From positions 1 through 64,000 of the forward strand of contig JADLAX010000050.1 of assembly GCA_020848035.1 (NCBI GenBank): 64,000 nt of DNA, given 5' to 3'. This document shows, one piece after another, positions 60,924-64,000 of this stretch; the first letter of the stretch is position 1; every line of letters starts with the position of its first letter. Made by a program: the position numbers and the translations under genes. The notes beneath the pieces were generated by a model. That model did not search any database. It saw nothing but the letters and a program-made list of their open reading frames with translations, and was not told where the DNA came from. The stretch is from Anaerolineae bacterium (GTDB lineage: Bacteria; Chloroflexota; Anaerolineae; Promineifilales; Promineifilaceae).

Positions 60924-61664
60924 TCAGGACAGTTTTTCCAGAACCAGCAAGTGGGAAATGCCCAAGACAGCCAACGGCGTCTTTTCGGCGGCGTAGAGGC
61001 TGTTTTTGACGAAACGGCCGAATCCCGGCCACCGTCTTTCAATATTGTCATACCCGCCGAAAATACGGCCGTGATGCACCACCTTTACCGGCAAGCCCTG
61101 GCATAAATCCAGCAAATTTTGTTTGGTGTAGGTGCGCACGTGCGGCGCCAGCCGGTTACGCAGCGCGTTGGGCAGATAGTTCACCAGGGGGATGTTGCCA
61201 AATTTGTACCGCCCCCGCCAGTAAATGCCGTGCTGTTCTACCGGGTACCAGCGGTTGGGGCAGAAGATGAGGATACGGCCGTTCCCCTTCGTTACCCGCA
61301 CCATTTCCGCCAGCGCCAGCCGGTCATCTTCTACGTGCTCAATCACCTCGTTGCTAAAGACAAAATCGAAGCTGTGGCTGGCAAACGGCAGCTTTTCCCC
61401 CATCGCCTGCACAATGCCAGGGGCGACAAGCAGCGCTTTTTGGGCGCGGTCCAGCTCTAGCTCCAGGCCAAAGCGATGCGGCGTAAACGGCGTAAAAGCG
61501 TCCAGGTAGGTGCCCAGGCCACAGCCGTTGTCCAACACCACCGCGTTGGTGAGATCGATCCACTGCTGGATCATTTGCAGGCGGCGCTGTTGGCCAGAGC
61601 GCCAGACGTAGCCGGGTTCGCCGCGCAGGGCGGCCTTATCGGAGTGGCTTGCAGTTTGCGACAT
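60924..61664 (-). CDS. Class I SAM-dependent methyltransferase (type 11)
   Basis: 246 residues. Motif I AVVLDNGCGLGTYLDAF (about residue 38-54), motif II FGLELELDRAQKALLVAPG, DFVFSNEVIEHVEDDRLALA and EMVRVTKGNGRILIFCPN. The C-terminal half carries a KLPLVNYLPNAL-type helical region with conserved KVVHHGRIFGGYDN. Similar to sugar or lipid-linked methyltransferases. Nothing identifies the substrate. Convergent with the acetyltransferase gene. Confidence 0.87.
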   Translation of the reverse strand: MSQTASHSDKAALRGEPGYVWRSGQQRRLQMIQQWIDLTNAVVLDNGCGLGTYLDAFTPFTPHRFGLELELDRAQKALLVAPGIVQAMGEKLPFASHSFDFVFSNEVIEHVEDDRLALAEMVRVTKGNGRILIFCPNRWYPVEQHGIYWRGRYKFGNIPLVNYLPNALRNRLAPHVRTYTKQNLLDLCQGLPVKVVHHGRIFGGYDNIERRWPGFGRFVKNSLYAAEKTPLAVLGISHLLVLEKLS

Positions 61665-61673
61665 AGGGGAATT

Positions 61674-62081
61674 TTACCAAACTGTAGTTACAAACTTGGA
61701 GCTCTGGATGCTGCTATCATTGGTGATAAGGGGATGTGCTTTTAGTCGCGCTGTAGCGGCAATCAAGCGATCGTGTAGTTCGGGAATATCTTTTATTTCA
61801 TGAGCGGCACGCAGCACAAGTTGGTCAAGTGGCAGCTCAACAAAGCCAGTCTGAGCATCAAGATAGTCTAAAAGCTGCTCGAATGTAAGGCCAATACGCT
61901 TTTTATCGGAGAGGTAGAGTATTTCGGCCAAAACCATGGTGGAAACGAATATGGTTGCTTGATTGGTTTCAGCCTGCTGCAAAATGGCCTGTGCCTCTGC
62001 TCCCAAGCGACGTTTTTCCAGATATAAAACCAGGCCAACGGTATCAATACTGTAGGTCGGTCTCGGGGTAGCGCTGCTCAT
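61674..62081 (-). CDS. PIN-domain toxin (VapC-like)
   Basis: 135 residues from MSSATPRPTYSIDTVG, or 138 from an ATG three codons earlier. PIN ribonuclease acids: Asp in SIDTVGLVLYL (about 11), Glu in LAEILYL (about 54), HDRLIAATA (Asp, about 107) and NDSSIQSS (about 121). Cleaves RNA, held in check by the antitoxin encoded immediately upstream. The start lies inside the antitoxin gene (38-47 bp overlap), typical of coupled toxin-antitoxin modules. Neighbour on the left is the methyltransferase gene. Confidence 0.83.
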   Translation of the reverse strand: MSSATPRPTYSIDTVGLVLYLEKRRLGAEAQAILQQAETNQATIFVSTMVLAEILYLSDKKRIGLTFEQLLDYLDAQTGFVELPLDQLVLRAAHEIKDIPELHDRLIAATARLKAHPLITNDSSIQSSKFVTTVW

Positions 62082-62433
62082 AATTGGCAAACTCCTCCTC
62101 CAGGTGCGTTAGTTCATCTTGCCGCATTTGCGCCAACTCGTATTGCAAAACCATCTCTCGCCACTGCGGCTCGGCCAGAAGTTCAGCTTTGATTTCGGCA
62201 ATTAGCTCAGCTTTTAATGTTTGTTTGTTAATAGGGGCAGTTTGATAGACGGCCGTTTCCTCCCGCACCACATTTGACCCAGCCGCCGGTTGAACGGCCT
62301 CAGTGTAGGGCATAATGACGGCTACGGGCTTGCCGTAGCGCTCGATGATGATCGGGTTGCCCGCAACGGCCGTATCCAACACCTCGCGCCATTTCGACCG
62401 GGCCTCATCGCTGGACATTCTAATTTCTGCCAT
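62044..62433 (-). CDS. Phd/YefM-type antitoxin
   Basis: 129 residues from MAEIRMSSDEARSKWREVLD; the longer frame to 62565 overlaps the DNA glycosylase gene. N-terminal Phd/YefM fold: EARSKWREVLDTAVAGNPII, ERYGKPVAVIMPY (about 10-45), then a long acidic alpha-helical tail (KAELIAEIKAELLAE and EELTHLEEEF). The tail is longer than in typical YefM (about 85 residues) and would wrap around the PIN toxin. The DNA-binding N-terminus autoregulates the pair. Confidence 0.85.
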   Translation of the reverse strand: MAEIRMSSDEARSKWREVLDTAVAGNPIIIERYGKPVAVIMPYTEAVQPAAGSNVVREETAVYQTAPINKQTLKAELIAEIKAELLAEPQWREMVLQYELAQMRQDELTHLEEEFANYEQRYPETDLQY

Positions 62434-62513
62434 AATTACCCATCCAAAAGTCGTACGATTCGTCAGTTTCTGACGGGAAGCGTAGCTACGGACGGCCGTT
62501 TTGTCAATGCCTA

Positions 62514-63137
62514 TCAACCGACCAACAAATCGTACACGCGGCGCACTTCCTGAATGTCTTGCCACATGAGCGATTTGGGGCTGCCGGGCTGGCGGCTTTG
62601 GTTGCGCAGCAGGTAGGAAGGGTGGAAGATGGGCATGATTTTACGGCCGTTTAGCTCATGCCACTGCCCGCGCAGCCGGGTAATGCCCGTCAACCCTAAC
62701 AAAGATTGGGTCGCCACGTTGCCGGTTAGCAGCATTATTTTCGGGTCGACCAGGCGAATGATCTCCAGAAGGTAAGGCCGGTAATAATCAATTTCCTCAT
62801 TGGTGGGTTTGCGGAAATTTTTACCACCGTCCCCCGGCGGCATGCGGAAAACTGAGTTGCTGATAAACACATCTTTTTCCGTGTCGAACTTTACCGCCTG
62901 CAAAATCTGGTCCAACAGCTGGCCCGATTTGCCGACAAACGGTTTACCCTGAATATTTTCCTGCGGCCCTGGTGCTTCACCGACGATCATCAATTTGGCT
63001 TGTGGATTGCCCCGGCAAATAACCACGTTGGTACCCGCATCGGCCAGCGGATCGTCATTCATTTGCATCATGGCAGCCATGAGTTCGTCCAACGAGCGGA
63101 ACTGCTTATCTGGTTCGTCAAAAAGGCTCTTCTGCAT
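62514..63137 (-). CDS. Family-4-like uracil-DNA glycosylase lacking iron-sulfur cysteines
   Basis: 207 residues. UDG core: LMIVGEAPGPQENIQGKPFV (motif A, about 50-68), GKSGQLLDQIL, NSVFRMPPGDGG (in place of N-V-x-C-R-P-P), and HPSYLLRN (motif B, about 170). It removes uracil from DNA as base-excision repair. The four Cys that hold the [4Fe-4S] cluster are missing: VICRGNPQ supplies the only Cys (41), and the later positions are Phe and Tyr. Either the cluster is absent or this is a distinct clade. Ends just upstream of the toxin-antitoxin pair. Confidence 0.82.
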   Translation of the reverse strand: MQKSLFDEPDKQFRSLDELMAAMMQMNDDPLADAGTNVVICRGNPQAKLMIVGEAPGPQENIQGKPFVGKSGQLLDQILQAVKFDTEKDVFISNSVFRMPPGDGGKNFRKPTNEEIDYYRPYLLEIIRLVDPKIMLLTGNVATQSLLGLTGITRLRGQWHELNGRKIMPIFHPSYLLRNQSRQPGSPKSLMWQDIQEVRRVYDLLVG

Positions 63138-63690
63138 ACTCTCTTTACCTCCTCAAGGCGTGATTTTAGCGTAACCCCGCTAAATTCTCTACTTTACAGG
63201 CTCGCCAATAGGAATTCCGGTATATGACTTTTATGTAATTGGCATGCCTGCACGTTTCTTCTATGCTACAGACATCTCATGAGAACGGATCAGCACTCAC
63301 TTTCCATCACCAATCATCTGAGCTGGTCCAAACGAACAGGCATCGCCGCAGAGCCAATCTTTATTGTTTTGTTAAATTAAGAATCGCGGGTTCTGTTTTG
63401 TAAAAGTAAAACTGTCTCACCATCACACTTCGCTCTGTTTTACTTTTATTCTTGTGATTCTCGAATTCTAGCCTCGGGTTAACGTACTGATTTTTCGAGA
63501 ATCACATTAACTTTCTATATGCATTGTTCGTTAGCACTGTATTGGTAACGGCCGTTTATTAAATTGTATCGTCCAACCAAAATTGTATCTTTTGTCACAA
63601 CTGTACTGGTGGGAGAGCCCTGGGAAAGTTAAGCGTCTTATTGGAATTCCTGGCTCTCAAAAGCTATTTTCGGGGAGCAGTAACAGTATC
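63138..63690. other. Long intergenic region near the window end
   Basis: 553 bases. Two inverted repeats: AAAAGTAAAAC (63402-63412) with GTTTTACTTTT (63437-63447), and TGTGATTCTCGAA (63453-63465) with TTCGAGAATCACA (63494-63506), 11 and 13 bp, side by side. One ACGGCCGT at about 63547. No gene recognised. Could be a structured RNA or terminator, without further support. Confidence 0.4.
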
Positions 63691-63882
63691 ATGCAAAAAG
63701 AGAGTCAACCCACAACGGCCGTTCCATCGAATGGGTGTCAGGAAGATGTGGTGCTAAACCTGACCATCAGCGGCGCACGCGACCAAATTCTCTGCCTGCT
63801 CGAACAGATGGATGCCGTTCCCGGATTTTCCGTAGTCAAAGGATCCTTCATCGTATCCACACCACGGAACACACCGATGTAA
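63691..63882 (+). CDS. Small protein of unknown function
   Basis: 63 residues from MQKESQPTTAVPSNGCQEDV; the frame is open 36 codons earlier. A ferredoxin-like ending: VVLNLTISGARDQILCLLEQ and MDAVPGFSVVKGSFIV. A GGGGAG lies 12 bases before ATG. The strong terminator directly downstream supports transcription. No family recognised. Confidence 0.45.
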   Translation: MQKESQPTTAVPSNGCQEDVVLNLTISGARDQILCLLEQMDAVPGFSVVKGSFIVSTPRNTPM

Positions 63883-63907
63883 CGAACATTTGGTTTTCTC
63901 CTGTTAT

Positions 63908-63945
63908 AAAAAACGGCCGCTTCCGGGGGGAGGCGGCCGTTTTTT
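63908..63945 (+). terminator. Terminator with ACGGCCG arms
   Basis: AAAAAACGGCCGC (63908-63920) pairs with GCGGCCGTTTTTT (63933-63945), 13 bp, loop TTCCGGGGGGAG, followed by T run. Strong in both directions because of A and T ends. Its stem contains CGGCCG of the octamer family. Confidence 0.85.
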
Positions 63946-63994
63946 ACTGTGTGCGTTTTCGGTTACAATCGGGTAGCAATAAGGAGTACGCCGT

Positions 63995-64000
63995 ATGATC
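63995..64000 (+). CDS. Start of a truncated gene at window end
   Basis: ATG at 63995 with AAGGAG (63981-63986) 8 bases upstream and a TACAAT box at about 63964. Only two codons are inside the window. Confidence 0.5.

Noticed and set aside
63360..63510. tRNA or small RNA gene in the structured gap
   Set aside because: Two simple inverted repeats only; no cloverleaf, no T-loop or anticodon arrangement.

Overview
The window looks like a chromosome segment of a Gram-negative-like or monoderm member of the Chloroflexota (Anaerolineae/Ardenticatenia side). This is inferred from gene content and style, not from a marker gene. The supporting signs are a high-GC genome, a RarA ATPase fused to a methyltransferase-like domain, many secreted proteins ending in a YLP-type tail, FHA/Ser-Thr kinase signalling, PdxST vitamin B6 synthesis, and abundant word-like inverted repeats between genes. 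No rRNA, tRNA, CRISPR array, phage block or insertion-sequence transposase was recognised. About 58 real genes are present on both strands in short operons.

Layout. 0.2-2.6 kb: minus-strand redox cluster (TlpA-like lipoprotein, Rieske protein, copper-amine-oxidase-like exported protein). 3-4.7 kb: GAF/PAS adenylate-cyclase-type protein. 4.9-13.9 kb: housekeeping metabolism (uridine-kinase-like, D-amino-acid oxidase, SpoIIE-type phosphatase, small P-loop kinase, methyltransferase, aminotransferase, PqqB-like hydrolase, pgk). 14.1-20.1 kb: an orphan degenerate Opp-type ABC ATPase, a cyclic-nucleotide-sensing histidine kinase and a 1080-residue Ser/Thr kinase-FHA protein. 20.2-30.9 kb: small enzymes, including pepA, carbamate kinase, a GCS2-type ligase, TrhA/hemolysin III and a membrane HEXXH-TPR protein. 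31.2-36.8 kb: a BMP-type (nucleoside-like) ABC importer, lipoprotein-ATPase-permease-permease, whose two permease genes are separated by a 460-bp GIY-YIG cassette with REP-like ends. 36.9-46.6 kb: RarA fusion, tandem paralogous membrane proteins, two tandem beta-lactamase-fold proteins, Nudix and PspC. 46.6-48.8 kb: OmpR-type two-component pair. 49.2-55.5 kb: PAP2 phosphatase, a beta-propeller gene broken by an in-frame stop, FG-GAP and beta-helix exported proteins. 56-63.2 kb: PAS histidine kinase, STAS-like protein, pdxT/AAC(6')-like/pdxS, acetyltransferase, methyltransferase, VapBC-type pair and a family-4-like uracil-DNA glycosylase without iron-sulfur cysteines.

Two genome-scale signals stand out. 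First, the octamer palindrome ACGGCCGT occurs about 120 times by hand count in 64 kb (one or two expected), inside genes in all frames, between genes and in terminator stems. This resembles the HIP1 element of cyanobacteria. Second, at least fifteen families of short, internally repetitive inverted repeats sit at operon ends. Members of at least three families have entered coding sequences in frame (PqqB-like hydrolase and the RarA fusion). Further points are active-site losses in several enzymes (ABC ATPase, one beta-lactamase paralogue, UDG, copper-amine-oxidase-like protein) and a possible leader peptide with a 13-base match to the 16S anti-Shine-Dalgarno end.

The coordinates of starts were chosen from visible Shine-Dalgarno sites where possible. 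All family assignments are from motif reading, not from database searches.
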